DNA of 56,629 nt from positions 1-56,629 of the forward strand of contig JAHDIP010000010.1 in assembly GCA_020630735.1 (NCBI GenBank). Direction: 5' to 3'. The notes beneath the pieces are model-generated. The model searched no databases and had not been told where the DNA came from. It saw only the letters and a list, made by a program, of their open reading frames with translations. Source of the DNA: Saprospiraceae bacterium. GTDB taxonomy: Bacteria; Bacteroidota; Bacteroidia; Chitinophagales; Saprospiraceae. This document shows positions 32,781 to 40,973 of the stretch, one piece after another. The first letter of the stretch is position 1; every line of letters begins with the position of its first letter. The translations under genes and the position numbers were made by a program.

Positions 32781-33560
32781 TTATTCCGAAATTTCTGTTT
32801 TTAGAGCAGTCGCCTTTTTTGCGTAAAACCCATTCTCAATTTTTAATAATTCATCCAGAATGATACGAGCATCGGTTTTATTATCATTTTTAACATAAGC
32901 TAGAGCCAAATACCAACTCGCCTCTTCATAATACTGCTCATCATTAAAACGGGCAGTACTCAGGTAGTCAATCGCATTTGGGTAGTTTCCTTCTTCTAAG
33001 TAAGCCATACCTGCCAAAAAGGTAGCTTTAGCATCTTCTTGATTGTTATCCAAATACTGTTCAAAATAAGTTAAACTATTCGCATAGTCTTTTGCATTAT
33101 AAAAGTCAATTGCTTTACTATAATTTGCATCCAATTTTACAGCATCGTTTCCACCTCTTAGTTGACCGCCCTCTAGCTCAAATCCATCATAATAGCTCTG
33201 ATAAAGCCGCTCACCAGATGAAGCATTCCAATACAATAAACCTGCAATAGGTATGATCAACATCATAGCAGCAGCAGCCACCCTATTCAAGGTAATCAGA
33301 CGAGACTGTTTAGGCAATGCTCGAATACTTGCTTCTGTGTTGGTTTGATTGCCAAACCGATTTTTTAGTTCTTCCAATTGTTTATCTTCTTCAAAGTTAT
33401 AATGATTGGCAAAGCCCTCTAATGCTTCGCTACAAAGTGGACAATCTAATAAATGATTTTCGATCTGGTAACGTTGCTCGTCATCAGTCGATTCACTCAG
33501 GTAATGCTGTATTTGCTGAGCATTCAAACATTTAGAATTATCAAAAATTGCCTTTTTCAT
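32781..33560 (-). CDS. Zinc-type anti-sigma factor with TPR domain
   Basis: 259 residues, downstream of an ECF sigma gene. The cytoplasmic N-terminus has a HxxxCxxC-like zinc motif (His36, Cys40, Cys43) typical of ZAS anti-sigma domains. A membrane helix lies at about 93-111. The periplasmic C-terminus holds TPR units (AIDFYNAKDYANSLTYFEQYL, FLAGMAYLEEGNYPNAIDYL, ASWYLALAYVKNDNKTDARII). The architecture matches the gene at 6023-6787, but that one lacks the zinc ligands. Likely role: tether and inhibit the adjacent sigma factor and release it on an envelope signal; this is inferred from the family. Confidence 0.83.
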   Translation of the reverse strand: MKKAIFDNSKCLNAQQIQHYLSESTDDEQRYQIENHLLDCPLCSEALEGFANHYNFEEDKQLEELKNRFGNQTNTEASIRALPKQSRLITLNRVAAAAMMLIIPIAGLLYWNASSGERLYQSYYDGFELEGGQLRGGNDAVKLDANYSKAIDFYNAKDYANSLTYFEQYLDNNQEDAKATFLAGMAYLEEGNYPNAIDYLSTARFNDEQYYEEASWYLALAYVKNDNKTDARIILDELLKIENGFYAKKATALKTEISE

Positions 33561-33676
33561 CGAGTTAAAATTTTTCCAGCTTTTACCAAAGTAAATTTGC
33601 TGTTTTAAATAACTTCTACATGTACACAGTGTAAAAGTCTCTTTTCTACTTAAACGTCGTTATTTTTATCAACGGT

Positions 33677-34279
33677 TTACTTTTCCTTCAACAACACCTT
33701 CAACTTTCGTTTACCATTTTGTAAAAAACTCTTTACTTGCTTTAGATCATAATTGGTTTCTTCTACGATCTTTTTATAACTTTTTTCTTCTAGAAAAAAC
33801 AGTCGAATACATAGTGCCTGCCCTTCAGGTAAACGACTGAGTGCCTTTTCGATTTTTTCCCTCAAAGAGTCCTCCCCTTTATTATAAAGACGCACAAATC
33901 CTTCGTTTTCCATAAAATGATCTGAGTTTTTTTCAACTTTTTCCCAATCTTCTAGGATTTCTTCCGATTTTTTTTGTTTACGCAGGTATGAAAAACAATG
34001 ATTTCGGACAAAAATAAAAAGCCAAGGCTTAAAGCGTTGAATATCATTTTTAGGAATTTTTTTGAACAGGAGTTCGAAAATGATAATGGTTACATCCTTA
34101 CTAGTTTCCTTATCAAATAAAAAATTTAGGCATAAACCAAAAACGACAGTGTAATAACGTTTGAAAAGTTCATTTATAAAATGTTCGCTGCCCGAACGCT
34201 TATAGCGTTCGATCAGTTCTTCATCCGTCAAAGTTGTCAGGCTAGATTTTCCCAAAGTGTATGAGTTGTTGTATTTCAA
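33677..34279 (-). CDS. ECF RNA polymerase sigma factor
   Basis: About 200 residues with sigma-70 region 2 (HFINELFKRYYTVVFGLCLNFLF, KPWLFIFVRNHCFSYLRKQKK) and region 4 (RLPEGQALCIRLFFLEEKSYKKIVEETNYDLKQVKSFL, given here in parts). It directs polymerase to an envelope- or stress-related regulon; the regulon is unknown. The first start in frame is a TTG at 34279 that overlaps a TACCTTTG promoter box. A TTG at 34255 is an alternative that would place the start just after the transcription start. It precedes the zinc anti-sigma gene by 116 bases and is probably co-transcribed with it. Confidence 0.83.
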   Translation of the reverse strand: MKYNNSYTLGKSSLTTLTDEELIERYKRSGSEHFINELFKRYYTVVFGLCLNFLFDKETSKDVTIIIFELLFKKIPKNDIQRFKPWLFIFVRNHCFSYLRKQKKSEEILEDWEKVEKNSDHFMENEGFVRLYNKGEDSLREKIEKALSRLPEGQALCIRLFFLEEKSYKKIVEETNYDLKQVKSFLQNGKRKLKVLLKEK

Positions 34280-34284
34280 AGGTA
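34277..34284 (-). promoter_or_regulatory. -7 box of ECF sigma gene
   Basis: On the minus strand TACCTTTG overlaps the TTG proposed as first start codon. If this promoter is used, the real start must be at or after it, favouring the TTG at 34255. Confidence 0.45.
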
Positions 34285-34325
34285 AGAAATGAAACCGAAA
34301 AAAGGAAGCTAAAATAACAGACAGA

Positions 34326-34362
34326 CAAAGGCCTAATCTAAATTAATTAAATTAGGCCTTTG
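34326..34362. terminator. Hairpin between sigma gene and DUF4837 gene
   Basis: CAAAGGCCTAAT (34326-34337) and ATTAGGCCTTTG (34351-34362) form a perfect 12-bp stem around a 13-base AT loop. It sits upstream of the sigma gene and downstream of the DUF4837 start region on the minus strand, so it may end the DUF4837 transcript. Confidence 0.55.
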
Positions 34363-34404
34363 TTGATTATCGGTACACTGTAATAAAAAACGAATAATAA
34401 AAGT

Positions 34405-35508
34405 TTATTCAAACTTTATACTAGACAGAATATGTTCCATCTGCTGCATATGTTCTCGTTTTTCTTTACCAGGAGCATGTATAAATCCGTCTACAAAAAT
34501 AACTTCATCGGTATCAGGTTTTAAGATCAAGTAACTGATAAATGGACCTCCCATAAAGTCATTTACAATATCCCAAATACCACGCGCTTCAAAAGCATAA
34601 CTACCATTGATTTCGGTAGTAGAAGTAAACATAGGTAAGTCGACATCATTGGTACGCATATAAGTGTCTTCAATATGGGTCGAGATATATCGCTTTCCGA
34701 TCGTATCTCGAATTGCTTTGATGCCTTCTTTAGTGAAAATTGATTTGTCATCATACTTTAGACGTTTAAACAGAATATTACTACTCTGATCAAAAGTCTC
34801 CCGTCTTATCCACATCGCATCATTAATTGAATCATTAACAGCTAAATAATAATCACCAGGTAATTTTATACTTACGCCCATATTTTGCTGGATAGAATTA
34901 CTCAACACAGGGTTGAGTTGATTCATCGGATAGGTATTTGCATCAATTAATTCTTTATCCTTTGCATGAATTTTTTTATAAATTGCTGGAAAACGCCCTT
35001 TGATATTTTTAGCTAAAGCCTTTTTATCTTTTCCAAAAAGATAAATTAATGTTTGGTCAGTAGCCCATTTATCGTAGCCTAGGGTAGTATTGTAATTTTC
35101 ATCTTCAGATGCTCGGCGTAGTTTTTCGTTACCGATGTCATTTTTTATCCACTTTGTTGTTCTCGATTGATCATCACTCAGATCACCCAAAAAGAGGATT
35201 GTACGAAGTTCTTTTCGAGGAGGCTCCGACAAAAAATCAGATGGGGTAAAATGTTTGATATCTAAAATGGGTTCAGGTTGAGGTAAAATAGGATAAGCAG
35301 AGCTAAAATAATATTGGAAAGTATCTCCTACTGCTCCTTCCCATAGTTCTTGATCAGCGACAACGGCTAGGAAATTTTTATCACCATATGCACCAGGCAT
35401 TGGCGACCAAGAACTATTACGGTCGCTGCTGCTACAACTTGTAAGAAGTAAGACGATACTCGTGTAGCACATAAGCAACAAACCATTAGTGGTTTTATTC
35501 TTTTTCAT
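34405..35508 (-). CDS. DUF4837 family lipoprotein
   Basis: Exported lipoprotein of about 367 residues, function unknown. The Met at 35508 (MKKNKTTNG) starts a lipoprotein signal with LTSC; earlier in-frame Mets up to 35625 lie in an AT-rich leader and are less likely. The body contains PGAYGDKNFLAVVADQELWEGAVG, which marks the DUF4837 family common in Bacteroidota envelope proteins. The C-terminal part has DMWIRRETF-type strands and ends EHMQQMEHILSSIKFE. A role in envelope assembly or stress is possible but unproven. It lies just upstream of the second sigma/anti-sigma pair and may be in its regulon. Confidence 0.8.
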   Translation of the reverse strand: MKKNKTTNGLLLMCYTSIVLLLTSCSSSDRNSSWSPMPGAYGDKNFLAVVADQELWEGAVGDTFQYYFSSAYPILPQPEPILDIKHFTPSDFLSEPPRKELRTILFLGDLSDDQSRTTKWIKNDIGNEKLRRASEDENYNTTLGYDKWATDQTLIYLFGKDKKALAKNIKGRFPAIYKKIHAKDKELIDANTYPMNQLNPVLSNSIQQNMGVSIKLPGDYYLAVNDSINDAMWIRRETFDQSSNILFKRLKYDDKSIFTKEGIKAIRDTIGKRYISTHIEDTYMRTNDVDLPMFTSTTEINGSYAFEARGIWDIVNDFMGGPFISYLILKPDTDEVIFVDGFIHAPGKEKREHMQQMEHILSSIKFE

Positions 35509-36247
35509 AAATTTCATTTCGACGACTTTTGTATAAAAATAGGTATTAATTTTCATATGCTTTAGAATAATTTTGAGGAGATTACCTAAGTGATTTATCA
35601 AAATTAAAACGTAAGCAACGATCAATTAAGAACTTCCACATTTATCATTGAATATTTAGGTACGAAAGAATTCTATGAAGTTGTTTTAAAAGTATGTTGA
35701 TAATTGAAGGTAAAAGATTGGATGTCAGGACAAAGCTCTTTTTGAGTTTCGTAGCCATAGCTACGGGACGAAAAAAAGCTGAAGGACCTGGCTGCCAATG
35801 ATTTGCCTGTAGATATTAAGATACTTTTTAAACAACTTCTATAATAAAAGATGCAATTTTATGCTTTTTTGGTGCATTCTAAAAGCAAAACGTGCCAGTA
35901 GCAAGCTAATGGCACGTTTCTTTTTCTCAGATTCACTTATACAGTTTTATTGATTGAATAAGGAATTAGAAGTAAATATAGTTCTTTTTAATACAAAAGA
36001 TTTCAAATTATTTGTTTTATTTGCTTTTTTTATGCTACTTGCTCCGTGTTTAGTTGTAAATAGAGCTTTTTTTTAATATTTTACTTTACCTTAAAAAAAG
36101 ATACTACTGGTCAAAATTAGAGTGCAGCCTTCTCGAATTTGAACACTTTATGATTTTTAAAATGTTAAAGTGTCCAGTATTATCATTGTAGGAATAATTT
36201 TTGCCATAATATTGTATGGTCACGCTATGATTTTAACCTATTCCACA
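35509..36247. other. Gene-poor region with palindromic element
   Basis: Over 700 bases without a credible gene. It contains the near-palindromic element at 35677-35839 and a short inverted repeat ACACTTTA/TAAAGTGT at about 36144-36174. The latter lies near the start of a longer in-frame reading frame of the secreted-protein gene. Confidence 0.5.
35677..35839. repeat. Near-palindromic intergenic element
   Basis: The ends GAAGTTGTTTTAAAAGTAT (35677-35695) and its complement (35821-35839) match at 18 of 19 positions. Inside, a long imperfect stem runs from about 35715 to 35795, closing at CGTAGC/GCTACG (35750-35755 and 35760-35765). It looks like a MITE or large REP-like element. No coding content. 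Confidence 0.65.
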
Positions 36248-37249
36248 ATGAAGAAAATACGTTTTCTACTTCCTCTTCTCCTCTTAAGCATTAGCATTAA
36301 CACTGCTATTGCACAAGAACCTACTGGTTGGGGTACTAACTATGCAGCTGTTGACGAACGCAAGATTGTCGAAACTAAGTGGCGTTATACCTATGCTATT
36401 CACCTCGAATCCAATACGATTATACATCAAGCCGAAGAAGATTATGAATACTTCTTGCACTTTCGTTATGATTATACCTATGCTCAATTTTTGAATGGAG
36501 AGATGTCAAAAGGTACTTGGAGTTTGAGTGGAAGCGAGTTGTTTTACAGTTTTAAGCATATCAATAAATTCGAAATTGCAGATATTGACAAGACCGTATT
36601 GGTCTTAGAATTTACTCAAGCGAATAGTAAAGGGACTTATCAATATCATTTTATAAAGGTAGATAGTAAAGATGCTCCCTTTGTAAAACCTCCAAACGAA
36701 TTACCAGATGTGAATGTGGAAGCGATTAATCCGAAAAAACGTCGATTATTTGCCTTTGGTAAAAAGAAGAAAAAACGAAAAAAGAAAGAAGAAGTTACGG
36801 TACCCAAACCTATATACATTAATATTGAATTGATAGGAGGTGGCTATTATGGTGGTATCGATCCTGTACTTAGAGATTATATCCAAATCAAAAGTAATGG
36901 TCGACTCATCAAAGAATTTAAAAGTGTGAATAATGGCTTAGTAGTAACGAAAAAAAATATACCTCGTGAAGAATTAGAACAATTTGCAGAATACATTATC
37001 ACTCAAAAGTTTTTTGACTTTGAACGATTATATGATTGTGAATCGAATCTTTGTCAAAAACGTAAACATATCAAACCTACTCCTATCCCGCTTCGATTGG
37101 CTGTAGCTTATGGTAATCGTAAGAAAGTAATCACTGTAAGTATTTGGGGAAAAGATAATCAAGACATGAAATATGTGGATTATCCTCCTGCTATAGATAA
37201 TATTATTGATGCTATTCAGCGTATGGCGCATAGAATGGATCAGTCTTAA
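36248..37249 (+). CDS. Secreted protein of unknown function, 333 aa
   Basis: The Met at 36248 starts a clean signal peptide (MKKIRFLLPLLLLSISINTAIAQ); the longer frame from 36170 would hide it behind a 26-residue hydrophobic tail. The mature protein has a lipocalin-like beta region (GTWSLSGSELFYSF, VLEFTQANSKGTYQYHFIKV), a Lys-rich linker (KKRRLFAFGKKKKKRKKKEE) and a C-terminal domain with NIELIGGGYYGGIDP and Cys-bearing CESNLCQKRKHIKP. I do not recognise the family. It converges with the epimerase gene across a structured hairpin region. Confidence 0.75.
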   Translation: MKKIRFLLPLLLLSISINTAIAQEPTGWGTNYAAVDERKIVETKWRYTYAIHLESNTIIHQAEEDYEYFLHFRYDYTYAQFLNGEMSKGTWSLSGSELFYSFKHINKFEIADIDKTVLVLEFTQANSKGTYQYHFIKVDSKDAPFVKPPNELPDVNVEAINPKKRRLFAFGKKKKKRKKKEEVTVPKPIYINIELIGGGYYGGIDPVLRDYIQIKSNGRLIKEFKSVNNGLVVTKKNIPREELEQFAEYIITQKFFDFERLYDCESNLCQKRKHIKPTPIPLRLAVAYGNRKKVITVSIWGKDNQDMKYVDYPPAIDNIIDAIQRMAHRMDQS

Positions 37250-37250
37250 A

Positions 37251-37380
37251 AGATCGCTTCGCTGCGAGAAGACAAAAAAATCAGCAAAGCTGAAATTGCG
37301 AGAGGTCAGATCACTTTAATGTGAATCTGACCTCTCGCCGTCTAAACTTGTTTAGACCGTCTGTCTTTTCGCAGCGATCT
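37251..37380. terminator. Multi-hairpin convergent terminator element
   Basis: An outer stem pairs 37251-37274 with 37362-37380 (with a 5-base bulge). Enclosed are three hairpins: TCAGC/GCTGA (37281-37293), GCGAGAGGTCAGAT/ATCTGACCTCTCGC (37298-37311 and 37325-37338) and GTCTAAAC/GTTTAGAC (37340-37347 and 37350-37357). It lies between two convergent genes and covers the stop of the epimerase gene, so bidirectional termination is likely. Confidence 0.7.
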
Positions 37381-38380
37381 AAATTACCTGAAACCCATGC
37401 GCATAAGGATCATCATCATCGATGATAATATTATTGTGCCCAGTCACTCTTGCCCAACCTTCGATACTCGGAATAATCGCATCAAAACTGCCTAGTGTTA
37501 CTTCTTCCTCTACCCTTCCTATAAATTGACTTCCAATAATACTTTCGTGTACAAAACGATCTCCCTTTTTTAGTTTCCCTTTAGCAGCCCATTGAGCCAT
37601 ACGAGCTGAAGTACCAGTGCCACAAGGCGAACGGTCTATCGCTTTATCACCATAAAAAACAGCATTACGACCATCAGCTTCAGGACTAATGGTATCGCCT
37701 GTCCAAAGCAAATGACTTAGACCATTTATTGTAGGATTTTCAGGATGTATAAATTGGTGCATTGTATTTATTCGTTCTCGGATAACAGGACTCCAACGAA
37801 TCAGGTCGCCAGCAGTATAGTCTTGAATACCACTAAAATTTTCTTGTGGTTCTACAATAGCATAGTAGTTCCCACCATAAGAAACATCAATCCTCAACAT
37901 TCCCAGATCAGGGCATTCTACTTCGATGTCTTCTGCTGCTAGGTAGGATGGAATATTGGTAAGTTTTACAGATCGAACGTATTCGCCTTCTTGCTGGTAT
38001 TCGACGAATACCAAACCAGCAGGAGTTTCCAGTCGAAGTTTGCCAGCTACTTTAGGTTGAACCAATCCTTGCTCGATTGCCACTGTAACTGTTCCAATAG
38101 TGCCATGTCCGCACATCGGTAAGCAACCACTTGTTTCGATAAAAAGAATACCAATATCATTTTGAGGATCAACAGGAGGATATAAAATACTACCCGACAT
38201 CATATCATGCCCACGAGGTTCAAACATCAATCCTTTTCTAATCCAGTCAAATTCTTTTAAGAAATGTTGTCGGCGTTCGCTCATACTATTGCCATTTAAT
38301 AATGGTCCACCTCCTGCAACGACTCTTACAGGATTGCCACAAGTATGCGCATCTACACAAAAAAATGTTTTCCTTGCCAT
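37379..38380 (-). CDS. 4-hydroxyproline epimerase
   Basis: Proline-racemase family enzyme of 333 residues. Two catalytic Cys are present, Cys90 (MCGHGT) and Cys253 (SPCGTGTS). Two Cys indicate epimerase or racemase activity; trans-3-hydroxyproline dehydratases have Thr in place of one Cys. It is predicted to convert trans-4-hydroxy-L-proline to cis-4-hydroxy-D-proline. The Met at 38380 was chosen over 38404 because the latter overlaps the preceding gene and adds residues before the family start (ARKTFFCVDAHTCGNPVRV). It is the last gene of the catabolic operon with deaminase, aldehyde dehydrogenase and cyclodeaminase-family genes. Confidence 0.9.
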   Translation of the reverse strand: MARKTFFCVDAHTCGNPVRVVAGGGPLLNGNSMSERRQHFLKEFDWIRKGLMFEPRGHDMMSGSILYPPVDPQNDIGILFIETSGCLPMCGHGTIGTVTVAIEQGLVQPKVAGKLRLETPAGLVFVEYQQEGEYVRSVKLTNIPSYLAAEDIEVECPDLGMLRIDVSYGGNYYAIVEPQENFSGIQDYTAGDLIRWSPVIRERINTMHQFIHPENPTINGLSHLLWTGDTISPEADGRNAVFYGDKAIDRSPCGTGTSARMAQWAAKGKLKKGDRFVHESIIGSQFIGRVEEEVTLGSFDAIIPSIEGWARVTGHNNIIIDDDDPYAHGFQVI

Positions 38381-38384
38381 TCTA

Positions 38385-39329
38385 TTATTTTGAGTATGAT
38401 TCAAAAACTAATTTAGCTGCAGCTAAATCTTCTAATGCGTGACCAACTGACTTGAAAAAGGTAATTTCTTTTTCATTTTTACGTCCCATTTTTTTTGCTC
38501 TACATAATTCGAATAAATCGGCTCGAATGTCTGTACGATTTAATATTCCGTTTTTTAAAGGAATTACAAGATCGCCTGTTTCCTTCAATGCACTTTCATA
38601 GTTATCTACAAAAATTTCAGCCCGCATAATAACGTCATCATCGGCTTCTCGCATATCAACTTTATAAGCTCCTACCATATCAAGATGTTGTCCAGCTTTG
38701 AGCCACGTACCTTTGACTAAAGGTGTACTACTTAATGTCGCACAAGAAATAATAGCTGCATTGGAAATACCTTCTTCTATACTTTCAATAGCCTGAATAG
38801 AAAAACTAGCCTTCCCAAACAATTGGGCAATAGCCTTTGCTTTCTCTATATTTCTTCCCCATACAAATACCTGTTTGAGTGGGCGCACATGAGCATGTGC
38901 TTCGATTAACTGAGGCGCTAAAGCACCAGTTCCAATCATGAGTAAAGAAGAACTATCGGGACGAGATAAAAAGCTTGAAGCTAAAGCAGAGGCTGCAGCA
39001 GTACGTTTTGTAGTGAGTGTTTTAGCATCCATAAAAGCTAATGGAATTCCTTTATGTGCATCGAGTAAGATATAAATACCACTTACAGAAGGTAAATTAT
39101 ATTTACTATTGTTTGGGGAAACAGTGACCATTTTTACACCGAGATATTTACCTGTTTCCCAAGCAGGCATCAACAAAAGAGTCGAATCTATACCTTCAAG
39201 TGGATTCGCAAAATCATGATGATGCCGTAAGGGTACGGTATAATCAGCTTTGAATGCTTCTCGTAAAGTAGGAATTAATCGCTCAAAAGGTAAAAGTGAA
39301 ACTAACTCTTTTGTTGAAATATTGATCAT
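38385..39329 (-). CDS. Ornithine cyclodeaminase/mu-crystallin family protein
   Basis: NAD(P)-binding protein of 314 residues. The Rossmann motif GTGALAPQL (near residue 133) and the ornithine-cyclodeaminase signature (KMVTVSPNN, TKRTAAASALAS, VGAYKVDMREAD) are clear. In hydroxyproline-type operons members often act as delta-1-pyrroline-2-carboxylate reductases, converting it to L-proline, and this role fits here better than ornithine deamination. It starts four bases before the KGSADH stop codon region and ends just before the epimerase. The exact substrate needs assay. Confidence 0.86.
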   Translation of the reverse strand: MINISTKELVSLLPFERLIPTLREAFKADYTVPLRHHHDFANPLEGIDSTLLLMPAWETGKYLGVKMVTVSPNNSKYNLPSVSGIYILLDAHKGIPLAFMDAKTLTTKRTAAASALASSFLSRPDSSSLLMIGTGALAPQLIEAHAHVRPLKQVFVWGRNIEKAKAIAQLFGKASFSIQAIESIEEGISNAAIISCATLSSTPLVKGTWLKAGQHLDMVGAYKVDMREADDDVIMRAEIFVDNYESALKETGDLVIPLKNGILNRTDIRADLFELCRAKKMGRKNEKEITFFKSVGHALEDLAAAKLVFESYSK

Positions 39330-39332
39330 GTT

Positions 39333-40916
39333 TTATGAAATTGGATCTTTCGTTTGTTCACCATTCACCAACCGCCAAATGCCAAGTGAGTTTTCATCTT
39401 TGAGTGCTTCAGGTAATAATGCTTGTGGCCAATTTTGGAATGCTATTGGTCGTGCAAAGCGCTTAATTGCTCCTGTACCTACAGAAGTAAAACGACTATC
39501 AGTTGTGGCAGGATAAGGACCACCATGCTGCATTGAGTGACAAACTTCGACACCCGTTGGTACACCATTAAAAATAATTCGCCCCACTCTTTCTTGTAGA
39601 TGATGAATGACATTTTTTTGCTTAGTCAATTCATTCTCTTCTCCCATTATTGTTGCCGTCAGTTGTCCTTTTAAGCACTGAATAACTTGTAGCACCTCAC
39701 TGTCATTAGCACATTTTACTACCATTGTAAAAGGTCCAAAAACTTCTTCTTGTAATTTATGATTATTGATAAAGTGTTTGGCATCGACAGAAGCAACAGT
39801 AGGTCTACCTTGTAAGCCTTCACCACTGTTTGAAGATTCACTTTCCAAAGTAACGCCTGCTTCATTTAGTACAAGGTCTTTACTTTTATTATAATTAGCA
39901 CAAACATTTTCGTTGAGCATGGTCTGAGGAGTCATTTGTTGCATCTCTGCAGCTAAGGTATTGACAAATGAAGAAAATCCTTCACCATTTTTAACTACTA
40001 AAATACCTGGGTTAGTACAAAATTGACCAACACCTAAAGTAACCGAACCAGCATATTGTTTTGCAATTTGTTCTCCTCTGTTAGCCAAAGCTTCATCAAG
40101 AATAACAACAGGATTAATACTACCCATTTCAGAAAAAACAGGAATAGGTTCTGCTCGTTCTGCAGCTGCGTCAAAAATTGCTTTTCCTGCTTTAAGCGAA
40201 CCTGTAAAGGCGACCGACTTGGTCAATGGATGTCTTACTAATGCTTGACCTAACTCTTGACCAGTCCCATTTAAAGAACAAAAAACGCCATCAGGCATGC
40301 CTGTTCGTTCTGCTGCTCGTTGGATCGCAATTGAGACTAAAGTATTAACTCCAAGATGTGATTCGTGTGCTTTTACAACAACAGGGTTTCCGGCAGCTAA
40401 AGCAGAGGCAGTATCGCCACCAGCAGTAGAAAACGCTAGCGGAAAATTACTTGCAGTATAGACAACTACAGGTCCCGTAGGAACTAATATTTTACGAATA
40501 TCAGCTTTCGGAAAAGGAGTTCGATCAGGAATAGCCGTGTCGATGCTTGCCTCTACCCAAGAACCTTCTTCTATCACTTTTGCAAATAAACGCAACTGAT
40601 TTACGGTGCGCCCACGTTCTCCTTCTACTCTACCTTTAGGTAGACCAGATTCTGCCATAGTACGTTCTACCAAAGCATCGCCCAAACTCATAATTTCATC
40701 CGCAATGGCATTCAAAAAAGCAGCTCTTTCTTTTGGCGAGGTATCTTTATACGTTTGATAGGCAGCAGTTGCCAACTTCATCGCTTCGTCAATTTCTTCT
40801 GGCGTAGCGATATGAAATTGTCCCTTCAAGATTTTTCGGGTGCTAGGATTAAAAGCAGATAATAAGCGATCTGCCATTGCCGAGTATTTATATCCTAAAA
40901 TATTACTTCCGTTCAT
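39333..40916 (-). CDS. 2,5-dioxovalerate (2-oxoglutarate semialdehyde) dehydrogenase
   Basis: NAD(P)-dependent aldehyde dehydrogenase of 527 residues. Catalytic Glu263 is in FSEMGS and the nucleophile Cys300 is in GVGQFCTNPG. The long N-terminal region and sequences such as PVVVYTASNFPLAFSTAGGD are typical of the semialdehyde dehydrogenases that finish hydroxyproline and pentonate breakdown by making 2-oxoglutarate. The neighbouring deaminase produces this semialdehyde in the hydroxyproline pathway. The gene lies 57 bases after the deaminase gene and almost touches the cyclodeaminase-family gene. Confidence 0.91.
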   Translation of the reverse strand: MNGSNILGYKYSAMADRLLSAFNPSTRKILKGQFHIATPEEIDEAMKLATAAYQTYKDTSPKERAAFLNAIADEIMSLGDALVERTMAESGLPKGRVEGERGRTVNQLRLFAKVIEEGSWVEASIDTAIPDRTPFPKADIRKILVPTGPVVVYTASNFPLAFSTAGGDTASALAAGNPVVVKAHESHLGVNTLVSIAIQRAAERTGMPDGVFCSLNGTGQELGQALVRHPLTKSVAFTGSLKAGKAIFDAAAERAEPIPVFSEMGSINPVVILDEALANRGEQIAKQYAGSVTLGVGQFCTNPGILVVKNGEGFSSFVNTLAAEMQQMTPQTMLNENVCANYNKSKDLVLNEAGVTLESESSNSGEGLQGRPTVASVDAKHFINNHKLQEEVFGPFTMVVKCANDSEVLQVIQCLKGQLTATIMGEENELTKQKNVIHHLQERVGRIIFNGVPTGVEVCHSMQHGGPYPATTDSRFTSVGTGAIKRFARPIAFQNWPQALLPEALKDENSLGIWRLVNGEQTKDPIS

Positions 40917-40973
40917 TCTGTTATTTTTATTAAATGTTGGTTTTAGAAACTGTTTTGAATGTCAAGACAGTTA

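Noticed and set aside
36170-36247. Upstream extension of the secreted protein at 36248
   Set aside because: It would place a hydrophobic tail before a complete signal peptide.
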